DNA from: a virus | Direction: 5' to 3' (one strand) | Virus record (IMG/VR): IMGVR_UViG_3300023310_000063 | Location: 1-27,749 of that record | Length of the DNA: 27,749 bases | In this document: positions 1-5,813 of the stretch, piece by piece | Layout: each line of letters starts with the position of its first letter | Numbering within the stretch: the first letter of the stretch is position 1 | Notes under the pieces: model-generated | Seen by the model: the letters and a program-made list of their open reading frames with translations, nothing else | The model's database searches: none | Told to the model about the DNA's origin: nothing | Made by a program: the position numbers and the translations under genes

Positions 1-126
1 TTACTGCACAACAGACAGGAAGGGCTCTTGCAACAGCGAGATCAATGGAAACAGCAGGTTGGGCAACTTTCTTTAGAGATGGAGCGTCAACAACACACCA
101 TACAGCATCAGTCTGATCAGAGGTGA
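1..126 (+). CDS. C-terminal end of a host gene, cut by the window edge
   Basis: Frame 1 is open from the first base to a TGA at 124-126, giving 41 residues. They are rich in Gln, Glu and Arg (for example QQRDQWKQQ and EMERQQHTIQHQ), as in a coiled-coil tail. It points towards the prophage and ends before the inferred prophage edge, so it is probably the host gene beside the insertion. Nothing identifies its function, and a short open frame at an edge could be chance. Confidence 0.4.
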   Translation, partial: LLHNRQEGLLQQRDQWKQQVGQLSLEMERQQHTIQHQSDQR

Positions 127-395
127 GATAACAATAGGGGATAGAGTGCGATAAGTTAAGCTGAACTAGATAAAATGGTGAAGATAAAGAAGCTTTAAAA
201 GCTAAAAATGTAACGGTGTTTCAAATAGCGAAATAAAGATTAAAGGAAAAAAGGGCGAGAGATTTCGAGTTGCTGAGCCAGTTCTTTCTTTTCATAACCA
301 TCGTGTAACCTCATTTTAAAACATCATTATAATAGATAGTATATTTTGTAATTGGTAAAATAAAGAGAGTTACAAAGGCACAAGACATTAAAATA
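127..395. other. Non-coding left-end region containing the probable host/prophage junction
   Basis: About 270 AT-rich bases lie between the end of the host frame and the stop codon of the mor-like gene. No convincing ORF is seen. Three TGTAAC motifs are described separately. A short dyad (AGCTTT-A-AAAGCT) lies near 191-203. Transposable phages carry transposase-binding sites in the first 150-200 bases, so this is where the left end should be. Without the right end, the 5-bp target duplication cannot be read. Confidence 0.55.
209..374. repeat. Three TGTAAC-N4-TTT motifs, candidate transposase-binding sites of the left end
   Basis: The motif TGTAAC followed by four variable bases and TTT occurs at 209-221 (plus), 304-316 (plus) and 374-362 (minus). 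Three copies within 170 bases is more than expected by chance for such a motif. They lie outside the last early gene, where Mu has sites L1, L2 and L3. Assignment as transposase sites and of base 209 as the terminal base is inference. Confidence 0.4.
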
Positions 396-827
396 TTAAA
401 ATAAACCGAGTTGGTTTTTATTCTTTTTTTGGCGGCTTAAGATATGATAAATCCATCGCTCGGAATAACCGAACTTGCGGCCAAGTACTGCACGATCCTC
501 TGTATTTGATTCGGCGATGATGCGATATGTCCATGCTCGCCAAAAGGCATCGCATTTCGGAATAACGAAGTGGGCATTTCTAAAGTTTGTGACAATAATC
601 TCGGCATCTTCAATGCCAATTACATCCACGATTTCTTGAACATGAATAGTCCATTTTGAAGGGTCGTTAGACCAGCTTGAAAGGTATGGAGAACCATGAA
701 CGCGGGCAGCAAGCAAAAGCGCTTTACGGACACCAATAAAATATGCTGCTTCGTTCAAATCACCAGGCAAATCTTCTGGCTTTACACGCTCTGAAATCGC
801 AGCAATAACCTCATCAGTTATTTGCAT
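396..827 (-). CDS. mor: Mor/C-family transcription activator
   Basis: The product (143 residues from the ATG at 827) resembles the Mor transcription activator family. It has an N-terminal alpha-helical dimerisation part, a central segment like the Mor beta-strand linker, and a C-terminal helix-turn-helix (RAVLGRKFGYSERWIYHIL). In Mu, Mor activates the middle promoter and its relative C activates late promoters. I see only one member here, last in the early operon, so it probably switches on the rightward late genes. The 20-bp dyads at 12748 and 20980 are its likely targets (inference). An in-frame ATG at 860 would add 11 residues but overlap gemA by 43 bases. The ATG at 827 follows GAGAG and overlaps gemA by only 10 bases. 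Confidence 0.88.
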   Translation of the reverse strand: MQITDEVIAAISERVKPEDLPGDLNEAAYFIGVRKALLLAARVHGSPYLSSWSNDPSKWTIHVQEIVDVIGIEDAEIIVTNFRNAHFVIPKCDAFWRAWTYRIIAESNTEDRAVLGRKFGYSERWIYHILSRQKKNKNQLGLF

Positions 828-1222
828 GATTTCACTCTCGCAAGCCACTTTTTCAGGCATTCAATAACGTGTGATTTTTGGTCTTCGGTACAGAAACGAA
901 TATCAGAGCAGGCAGTGTATTTTTCGACTTGTTTTCGCACAGTAATTTTAGACACTGCTTTAATAGCTCCAGCATCTTTTATTTGATACAAAAGCGACCA
1001 GATTTTAGCTGCCTTCGGGTCCTCGATTTTACGCTTCTTTTTACGCGTGGAACCCCACCCCAAAGACTCAAAGTGTTTGATCAGTTTAAAGCGGCCAACG
1101 CTATCTAAATCAGCCGATGATTTTACACGACAAACAGTCCATAAAATATCTTCATAGGTATCGCGATCAAGGCACAAATCTTTCTTAGCAATATGAATTT
1201 TAGCCAATTCTTTATTGCGCAT
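818..1222 (-). CDS. gemA: GemA-like regulatory protein (DUF1018)
   Basis: The sequence RNKELAKIHIAKKDLCLDRD near the start, followed by a SADLDSVGRFKLIKHFESLGW segment and a C-terminal DIRFCTEDQKSHVIECLKKW segment, is the typical GemA/DUF1018 pattern. In Mu, GemA affects host gene expression and DNA supercoiling and lies next to mor, as it does here. A basic linker (STRKKKRK) sits in the middle. The frame extends upstream to a GTG at 1261, giving 147 residues. I prefer the ATG at 1222 because family members begin close to the RNKELAKIHIAKK block, but neither start has a strong ribosome site. Confidence 0.85.
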   Translation of the reverse strand: MRNKELAKIHIAKKDLCLDRDTYEDILWTVCRVKSSADLDSVGRFKLIKHFESLGWGSTRKKKRKIEDPKAAKIWSLLYQIKDAGAIKAVSKITVRKQVEKYTACSDIRFCTEDQKSHVIECLKKWLARVKSCK

Positions 1223-1235
1223 TTGAACGGATGTT

Positions 1236-1463
1236 TTACTCGGCGGCACAATGCACCTCACCCGTACTTAATTTATAATTGATATGAAGCTCGCGAGCAG
1301 CTGGGCAAGCATTGCAATAAATGGTTCCTACCCACGCACTTATTTTTTTACCTGTGCTCCAGCTTTTAACGGATGGACAAAACACCGAAGCCATTGCTTT
1401 AGGTCGAGAATCAACGCCGCGAAATGAGATTGGACGAATAGTTACGCTAGGCACGAAACCCAC
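1236..1463 (-). CDS. Small cysteine-containing protein of unknown function
   Basis: A 75-residue ORF starts at a GTG and ends just inside the region upstream of the gemA ATG. It contains YCNACP (a CX2C pair) and two further single cysteines, which could make a small zinc site. The middle part is basic and polar, with no membrane segment. It fills the gap between the 114-residue HTH gene and gemA in the coupled early operon, which favours a real gene. The start is unsure because it overlaps the tiny membrane ORF at 1442-1531. No family is recognised. Confidence 0.45.
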   Translation of the reverse strand: MGFVPSVTIRPISFRGVDSRPKAMASVFCPSVKSWSTGKKISAWVGTIYCNACPAARELHINYKLSTGEVHCAAE

Positions 1464-1531
1464 CAGATATAAGCCGCCATTGCCGTATAGAACAATAATG
1501 CAAAGATCACATTTCGAGTGTGAAAATTCAT
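1442..1531 (-). CDS. Tiny single-pass membrane peptide
   Basis: A 29-residue ORF has its ATG overlapping the TGA of the upstream gene (ATGA). Residues 8 to 28 are hydrophobic (VIFALLFYTAMAAYIWWVSCL), enough for one membrane helix, after a basic N-terminal NFHTRN. Membrane peptides of this size occur in phage early operons as kil-like or exclusion proteins, but nothing here proves a role. Start-stop coupling is the main support. Confidence 0.4.
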   Translation of the reverse strand: MNFHTRNVIFALLFYTAMAAYIWWVSCLA

Positions 1532-1872
1532 ACTTTGAGTCTCATTTGCCCATGAATATCAGGCAGAGATATCCTTTTCATACGCGACACCTGGGCGAGT
1601 GATTTCATAGCTCGATTGACCAAGTAGTTACACGTCTCATTAAGCTCTTTATCTGTTTTTGCAATAAAGTAACCATCCGATGGATGCGCGCATATATGAT
1701 GCCCTTCCAAGCGCAATGCTTCGATGACATGCCTGATTCGGCGCAAATCAGATGCACGTGCGGATCCGCCACGAATAGCCGTTGCCAGAGATTTACATGT
1801 GATGCCTTTTGCCTTACCAATATGCAGGCATAGTTCAGCCAATACCGAAGTCTCATCAATGATTCTTATCAT
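1528..1872 (-). CDS. Mu-like phage winged-helix protein of unknown role
   Basis: This 114-residue protein has an N-terminal helix-rich part (ETSVLAELCLHIGKAKGITC), then a winged-helix-like block with RRIRHVIEALRLEGHHICAHP and SDGYFIAKT, and a basic C-terminus with SLAQVSRMKRISLPDIHGQ. I know the pattern from small proteins of Mu-like phage early operons, where the role is unassigned. A nucleic-acid-binding role is an inference. Its ATG overlaps the TGA of the upstream zinc-ribbon gene by ATGA. Confidence 0.75.
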   Translation of the reverse strand: MIRIIDETSVLAELCLHIGKAKGITCKSLATAIRGGSARASDLRRIRHVIEALRLEGHHICAHPSDGYFIAKTDKELNETCNYLVNRAMKSLAQVSRMKRISLPDIHGQMRLKV

Positions 1873-2492
1873 GCTTTCACCTCCAACATTTCACGCGCTT
1901 TTTGTTCAATCAAAGGGGTTACAATAAATTGCGGATTAAAGTCTTCTTCAAGCAATGCTTTTTCTGCATCTTGCATGGCTTGCATGCGTGCTTCAGGTGT
2001 AAGTTTTGCAAGCACATCAGGCACATGTGTTTGTTGAAGAACACTGCCAACAGACTTCATTTCAGTGCTGTTCACCCGTGCTTCAGAACGCCTGATTTGA
2101 TGTTGCTCGTGTTGCACGATATCGGTTTTTTTCCCAAGTTCAGATTGCACGATGCGCAAGAGGTAATGATGATTTTTTAGCGGGCGGCGGATGTCTGCAC
2201 TATCTATAGATAGGAAGGCTCTTTGCCAGATGTGGCTTGGTGCCTGGATAAAGTCGCGGTCAAAGCTCACGCCATTGAGAATCATATCCGTGCATTCAGT
2301 GATAAGATTGGAGGCGCGAGAAGTTGTTAAGAAACGTGATTGCGGCGCAAAATAGCCAATATATTTAAGCACCAATGTTCCACAATCAGACGGTAGTTTT
2401 GCAGCGGCAAGAATAGCTTGGCGTGCATCAATATCGGCAATAAACAAACCGATAGAACCGCCAGCACCGCAGGAAGGACAGGTGAGCTTCAT
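1869..2492 (-). CDS. Mu-like early protein with N-terminal zinc-ribbon half
   Basis: The 207-residue protein begins MKLTCPSCGAGGSIGLF, a CX2C knuckle, and continues into a helical region (TLVLKYIGYFAPQSRFLTTSRASNLI is typical of the family). A later segment resembles the PLKNHHYLL motif seen in Mu-like and other phage proteins of this kind. The C-terminal third is charged and helical. The family recurs in transposable phage early regions without a proven function; DNA binding is plausible. I chose the ATG at 2492, next to the CPSC motif and preceded by GGTGGG. The frame also allows an ATG at 2513, six bases after the upstream stop codon begins. Confidence 0.7.
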   Translation of the reverse strand: MKLTCPSCGAGGSIGLFIADIDARQAILAAAKLPSDCGTLVLKYIGYFAPQSRFLTTSRASNLITECTDMILNGVSFDRDFIQAPSHIWQRAFLSIDSADIRRPLKNHHYLLRIVQSELGKKTDIVQHEQHQIRRSEARVNSTEMKSVGSVLQQTHVPDVLAKLTPEARMQAMQDAEKALLEEDFNPQFIVTPLIEQKAREMLEVKA

Positions 2493-3319
2493 GCGAAACC
2501 CACCCATACGCATCGCGTTAGATATTCAGAGCTTGTTCCAGTTGATCGGCAAGGATGGTGAGCAAGGCTTCCAGATTCTCTGGCTTGACCATTTGCAGAT
2601 CCTCTTTGAGTTGCATATTGACCAGCAAATCGGACAAGCCGCGAATAGCCATGCCTACAAACTGCGCTCGGCTTAGATCGTCTTCCTCGATTTGAATTAA
2701 GTTGGCTGGCTTGGTTAGATCGGCTCTCATTTAATGCACCTGTGGTGATGCTTTGATAATGCTGCGCACAGTATCTCGGCCGCGCCCTGTTCGCCGTCCA
2801 ATCTCTGCCTTGCTCAAGCCTTTGGAAAACAGCATACGGATGTGTACTTTCTCGTCTGGAGTGACCAATGTGCCCTTGATTTGCAGCTTCATCATATTGC
2901 CAATAAGCTGGTCTTGCCGAATCAATAGCTGCGCTTGCATTTCGATCATGCGTGCATCCTTGGATGTTGTTTTGGGTATATCGTGTACCAGATGAATATC
3001 GGGTAATATGGTGTTGATTTGTGTGTTCATGGTTAAGTACCTCTTTTTTGAAGTACTCGCCATTTGCTGTCAAACAAAAAGGCGAGCCTGATGTCGGGTT
3101 GACAGACTGGTTGAACAACACAAGACCAGCGGGCTTAAAGCCCCCCAACACCAAGCCCACCAACTGGTAGACCCGCTGTTTAGCGGACACAAAAAAACCA
3201 CCAATGTTGTTACACAGGCGGCTTGCGTCTGTGTGTTCATTCAGGCTGTCAAACCCGACCGCAACTATTGCTGCGATAGGGCGAGTATAGCCATAGTTTT
3301 TTTGTGTTGTCAAATTCAT
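2489..3319 (-). CDS. Ash/Icd-like ORF; only its first third is likely to be meaningful
   Basis: The ATG at 3319 lies two bases after the upstream stop codon, with GGAGG nine bases before it. The first 90 or so residues include SAKQRVYQLVGLVLGG and NPTSGSPFCLTANGEYF. These resemble the Ash and Icd-like (cell-division-inhibitor-like) small phage protein families by recollection of their NPT-G-PFCLT pattern. No other gene occupies 3031-3320 on this strand. The frame happens to stay open to 2489 through two downstream genes in another frame, and that part reads like an out-of-frame shadow (many R, S, Q, H). A structured RNA rather than a protein is possible, because the DNA here is rich in hairpins. 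Confidence 0.35.
   Translation of the reverse strand: MNLTTQKNYGYTRPIAAIVAVGFDSLNEHTDASRLCNNIGGFFVSAKQRVYQLVGLVLGGFKPAGLVLFNQSVNPTSGSPFCLTANGEYFKKEVLNHEHTNQHHITRYSSGTRYTQNNIQGCTHDRNASAAIDSARPAYWQYDEAANQGHIGHSRRESTHPYAVFQRLEQGRDWTANRARPRYCAQHYQSITTGALNESRSNQASQLNSNRGRRSKPSAVCRHGYSRLVRFAGQYATQRGSANGQARESGSLAHHPCRSTGTSSEYLTRCVWVGFA
2518..2730 (-). CDS. Small acidic helical protein, unknown
   Basis: A 70-residue ORF starts with the ATG directly after the TAA of the preceding gene. It is predicted helical throughout (FVGMAIRGLSDLLVNMQL, NLEALLTILADQLEQAL) and mildly acidic, with no cysteines or membrane segment. Its position in the coupled early operon supports it. No function is suggested by the sequence. 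Confidence 0.6.
   Translation of the reverse strand: MRADLTKPANLIQIEEDDLSRAQFVGMAIRGLSDLLVNMQLKEDLQMVKPENLEALLTILADQLEQALNI
2731..3030 (-). CDS. Small protein with C-terminal resolvase-type helix-turn-helix
   Basis: The 99-residue product ends in VTPDEKVHIRMLFSKGLSKAEIGRRTGRGRDTVRSII. This is a clear helix-turn-helix of the kind at the C-terminus of Hin/resolvase proteins and in IS-type HTH domains. The N-terminal half is helical with no recognisable catalytic residues, so this looks like a small regulator rather than a recombinase. The ATG at 3030 is preceded by AGAGGT at a suitable distance. An in-frame ATG at 3063 would add 11 residues but has no good ribosome site. Confidence 0.65.
   Translation of the reverse strand: MNTQINTILPDIHLVHDIPKTTSKDARMIEMQAQLLIRQDQLIGNMMKLQIKGTLVTPDEKVHIRMLFSKGLSKAEIGRRTGRGRDTVRSIIKASPQVH
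3131..3186. repeat. Cluster of short perfect inverted repeats inside the Ash-like region
   Basis: GGGCTT-A-AAGCCC at 3131-3143 is a 13-base perfect dyad. CCGCT-GTTT-AGCGG at 3173-3186 is a 5-bp stem with a 4-base loop. Both lie in the minus-strand leader of the 99-residue HTH gene and could fold in the early mRNA. Their role is unknown. Confidence 0.5.
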
Positions 3320-3320
3320 G

Positions 3321-3542
3321 TTATGCAGCCTCCACTGCATCCATGCCAGCAGCGGTGATTTGATATTGATTGCCATCGGCTTTAATCCAGCCTTTATCTG
3401 CCAAATAAAAGATGGCGACATCACAATCCCCAACCACCTTTTTCAGCTCATACATACTCACCCAAGCAAGGCGTGGCTTGGTGTCTAGTGCTATATATAG
3501 TTCTTTAAGAATATCCAAACGTTGTTTTTTGCGAGCATTCAT
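3321..3542 (-). CDS. Small winged-helix-like protein
   Basis: A 73-residue ORF starts at an ATG overlapping the upstream TGA (TGATG), with GGAGG six bases away. The pattern of an N-terminal helix (ARKKQRLDILKELYIALD), a helix with VSMYELKKVVGDCDVAIFYLADKGWI, and a short hairpin QYQITAAGMDAV looks like a small winged-helix fold, as in MarR/ArsR-like minimal domains. It may be a regulator, but this is only fold-level judgement. Confidence 0.6.
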   Translation of the reverse strand: MNARKKQRLDILKELYIALDTKPRLAWVSMYELKKVVGDCDVAIFYLADKGWIKADGNQYQITAAGMDAVEAA

Positions 3543-4165
3543 CACGCCACCTCCAGCGCAGCAAAATCAAGCGAGATGACTTTCCACTGATCTGTTGATC
3601 CAACGCGTTCATAAGCGCGGATGTAGGTCTTGCTGCCTGCTGTGGTCATGGAATCAGCAATGGCCTGCATGGCTTGCTGCCATTTCTCATCTTCAATTTT
3701 TAAACGGCGAAGACCAAGGATGCGGCTTGTTGATACATTGCCCTGTTTGTCCACCTGGAAAGCATCATTCACTAGCGTAAGAATCTTATCATCTGCACCG
3801 TTGCTCCAATCGTGAATGCATTCGTCAATCAGAGTTTTAGCAACTTGCAGGCGTTCATCAAATACGATGTATTCAGATATTTGCACCGATACTTTATAAG
3901 CCCCGTTGAAGCTCATAAGGTTAATATTGCCCTTCTTGCCACCAATCGTTGTGCCGTATTGCTCGGCACTAATTTCAACAAAAGCCGCGATTTCATCTAG
4001 CACTGTTTGCTTGAGCTGGCGCAAGACTTCACGTTCTGCAATAAAAGTCGCAGCAATATTGCTCACCAGTTCATTGCGTAATAAATCAAGATCTTCCACT
4101 TGATCCTTGGGCACCAAATGCCCTTTACTATTTTTTAGATATCCTTCTGTTATTGCATCCATCAT
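3542..4165 (-). CDS. DUF3164 family protein of Mu-like phages
   Basis: The 207-residue product carries the DUF3164 signature: GYLKNSKGHLVPKDQV at the start, then a helical region, EISAEQYGTTIGGKKGNINL in the middle, FNGAYKVSVQISEYIVFDERLQVAKTLIDECI, and a C-terminal RAYERVGSTDQWKVISLDFAAL. The family is nearly always found in the early region of Mu-like phages downstream of the transposition genes. Its biochemical function is not established. The frame begins with two ATG codons. AAGGAG precedes them, and the TGA of the small membrane ORF overlaps them. Confidence 0.9.
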   Translation of the reverse strand: MMDAITEGYLKNSKGHLVPKDQVEDLDLLRNELVSNIAATFIAEREVLRQLKQTVLDEIAAFVEISAEQYGTTIGGKKGNINLMSFNGAYKVSVQISEYIVFDERLQVAKTLIDECIHDWSNGADDKILTLVNDAFQVDKQGNVSTSRILGLRRLKIEDEKWQQAMQAIADSMTTAGSKTYIRAYERVGSTDQWKVISLDFAALEVA

Positions 4166-4341
4166 TTATCTCCTTTATCCAGCATGCGCCACCAAAGTGC
4201 ATGCCCATCTTCTTTCATGTTGCTGTTCAAATAATCATCAGAATCACGCAGTAGAAACCACACAGCAAACAAACAAGCCACAGCTACGAGTCCGCCGATG
4301 ATTCCCATTAATATATCAAAATCCGTTATAAAATTATGCAT
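4162..4341 (-). CDS. Small single-pass membrane protein
   Basis: This 59-residue ORF begins MHNFITDFDI and has one clear hydrophobic helix at residues 11-30 (LMGIIGGLVAVACLFAVWFL). A charged cytoplasmic-like tail with DDYLNSNMKEDG follows. AAGGAGG lies nine bases before the ATG, which is one of the better ribosome sites in the operon, and the stop overlaps the DUF3164 start codons. Function unknown; a kil-like or host-takeover role is possible but not shown. Confidence 0.65.
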   Translation of the reverse strand: MHNFITDFDILMGIIGGLVAVACLFAVWFLLRDSDDYLNSNMKEDGHALWWRMLDKGDK

Positions 4342-4481
4342 GACCCACCCCTCCTTATTTCTGTAAGCACTTCAATAATCCGATAGCCGCCGTTACCACC
4401 AACCCCCCAGCGCGTCACCCACTTCCACACGCCGCTAATGCGTGATCCACTGCGTCCAAGAAACTTCACATGGCTATGCAT
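4326..4481 (-). CDS. Small basic protein, unknown
   Basis: A 51-residue ORF starts at an ATG overlapping the TGA of the MuB-like gene (TGATG). It ends 16 bases inside the next ORF, with the ribosome site of that ORF inside it. The sequence is basic with many glycines and tryptophans (GRSGSRISGVWKWVTRWGVGGNGG). No motif is recognised. Coupling to the ATPase gene is the main evidence. Confidence 0.5.
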   Translation of the reverse strand: MHSHVKFLGRSGSRISGVWKWVTRWGVGGNGGYRIIEVLTEIRRGGSCIIL

Positions 4482-5677
4482 CACACACCCTCAATGATTT
4501 CGGCGGTCACAAGTGGCTCGCCCATTTGCGCGGCTTCATTCATGGCAGATGCCAATACATTGTGAATATAAAGTGGATATAGACGCGAGCTGGATTCACT
4601 CCCGTTAAATGATGTCAGCCGCTTGCGCACGGCATCACCCCAGCCGTCTTCAAATATTTGCGATAATTCCAAGCCGATGCGTTGAAATTTCAGGGCTACA
4701 TAATCTTCCAGTTCAGAGCCCAACGGCAGTAGCTCGGAAATCAAACAGCGTAAAATCATCTCGCGCATTTCAGGGTGAGTCTGAATATTTAGCCTAGCCT
4801 GCAGTTCAGGTTGACCAATAAGCACAATACCCAACACCTTGCGATAGCCATCTTCAATTTCCCAAAGACGCTTGAGCTGCTTCATTGTTGGCACAGATAG
4901 GTCATGCGCTTCTTCTAAAATTAACACGTGGCTCATGCCTGCTTGAGCACTTGAAAGTAATAAATCACGCACCTGCCGTGCTTTTGCTTCATTCGTGCGG
5001 CGTACTTTCGCACCAGGGCTTAAATCATTCACAATCGCTTCAAGAATCTGATTCGATGTGAGGTATTGTTTATCAATAGTTTGCGGAAAGATGATGCGCA
5101 CATCACCCTCCAATTGTAAATCATGCACCAGTTTACGGCGAATCACTGATTTTCCAGCCCCACACTCACCGGTGATCGCGCACATGCCGCCATTGCGTGC
5201 TGCATCCGTCATAGCAGCCAGAGAATAGCTGTGTGATTCGGACATAAATACATCCTCGGTTTTTTGAACGTCATCAATAAATGGGTTTCGGAATATCTTA
5301 AATAGTCGCAATGTTGTAGGTGTTAGCACTTCGGCCTCCTTTAGTATTTCATCGTCATTTGTTTGTTTTGGCACGCTTTGAATCATGCCTTTACCTTTCT
5401 TTGCCACGCCTTTGCCAAAGGAAACAACCTTGTCTTCAGCCTCATTTCTCCAGCATGTTTTAATCGTTGATTTAGACACGCCAAGCTCATGCAAGTAAGC
5501 CTCAATTTGTGTTTCAAAATCAGGCGTGCTGGCTTTAGGTATGATGCCTCGATTTAGTGCTGAAGAAATGGTTGAGCGCGATAACTGCTCGCCTTTGCTG
5601 TTTAAAATGTGCTGCGCAATCATTTGGTTTTTTACACCAAGTTCTGCAAAAATACGCTGTAATTTAATGGGTTTCAT
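4481..5677 (-). CDS. AAA+ ATPase, transposition target-selection protein (MuB/TniB type)
   Basis: The 398-residue protein has an N-terminal Cro-like helix-turn-helix region (about residues 5-65), as in MuB. A basic linker with KGVAKKGKG follows, then an AAA+ ATPase core with Walker A GECGAGKS at 170-177 and Walker B VLILEEAH at 251-258, and a sensor-like IVLIGQPEL at 284-292. MuB-type proteins bind DNA as ATP filaments, deliver target DNA to the transposase and stimulate strand transfer. The gene follows the transposase gene, separated only by a 40-codon ORF whose TGA overlaps this ATG. Length is greater than the 312 residues of Mu B. It resembles the ATPases of BcepMu and Pseudomonas transposable phages more than Mu B itself. 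Confidence 0.93.
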   Translation of the reverse strand: MKPIKLQRIFAELGVKNQMIAQHILNSKGEQLSRSTISSALNRGIIPKASTPDFETQIEAYLHELGVSKSTIKTCWRNEAEDKVVSFGKGVAKKGKGMIQSVPKQTNDDEILKEAEVLTPTTLRLFKIFRNPFIDDVQKTEDVFMSESHSYSLAAMTDAARNGGMCAITGECGAGKSVIRRKLVHDLQLEGDVRIIFPQTIDKQYLTSNQILEAIVNDLSPGAKVRRTNEAKARQVRDLLLSSAQAGMSHVLILEEAHDLSVPTMKQLKRLWEIEDGYRKVLGIVLIGQPELQARLNIQTHPEMREMILRCLISELLPLGSELEDYVALKFQRIGLELSQIFEDGWGDAVRKRLTSFNGSESSSRLYPLYIHNVLASAMNEAAQMGEPLVTAEIIEGV

Positions 5678-5796
5678 ACCACTGCCCCGAATCGCTCCGC
5701 CCGATTGAACCGAGCTTCCACCGAGTTGATAACACGTAGATTTTCTGCCGAGTTGTGCATGTTGTGCATGTTGTGCATGTTGTGGGTGTATATCAT
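5674..5796 (-). CDS. 40-residue ORF with triplicated Met-His-Asn repeat, between the two transposition genes
   Basis: The ATG at 5796 is preceded by AAGGAG nine bases upstream. The frame runs without stop to a TGA overlapping the ATG of the ATPase gene. The peptide starts MIYTHN followed by three MHN units and then a helical segment (NSVEARFNRAERFG). Good start signals at both ends suggest it is translated, at least to couple translation from the transposase to the ATPase gene. The repeat makes copy-number variation likely. No family recognised. Confidence 0.5.
   Translation of the reverse strand: MIYTHNMHNMHNMHNSAENLRVINSVEARFNRAERFGAVV
5752..5784. repeat. Tandem 9-bp repeat, GTTGTGCAT, three full copies and a partial fourth
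   Basis: Full copies lie at 5752-5760, 5761-5769 and 5770-5778, followed by GTTGTG at 5779-5784. The unit is nine bases long, so changes in copy number keep the reading frame of the small ORF on the minus strand (ATGCACAAC, coding MHN). Confidence 0.9.
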
Positions 5797-5813
5797 TCTC
5801 CTGATCTCCTTTT

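Noticed and set aside
218-239. TGTTTCA-N4-GCGAAA as a Mu-type MuA binding site
   Set aside because: It resembles the two ends of the Mu consensus, but the spacing is several bases too short and the transposase here belongs to a different branch. The TGTAAC repeats are a better candidate.
2489-3030. Continuation of the Ash-like frame through the two downstream genes
   Set aside because: The sequence there reads as an out-of-frame shadow (rich in R, S, Q, H), while the 99- and 70-residue ORFs in other frames are coupled and contain a clear HTH.
5752-5784. Tandem GTTGTGCAT units as a CRISPR array or origin iterons
   Set aside because: Units are directly adjacent without spacers, only nine bases long, and lie in a coupled small ORF. 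There are no cas genes or Rep gene.
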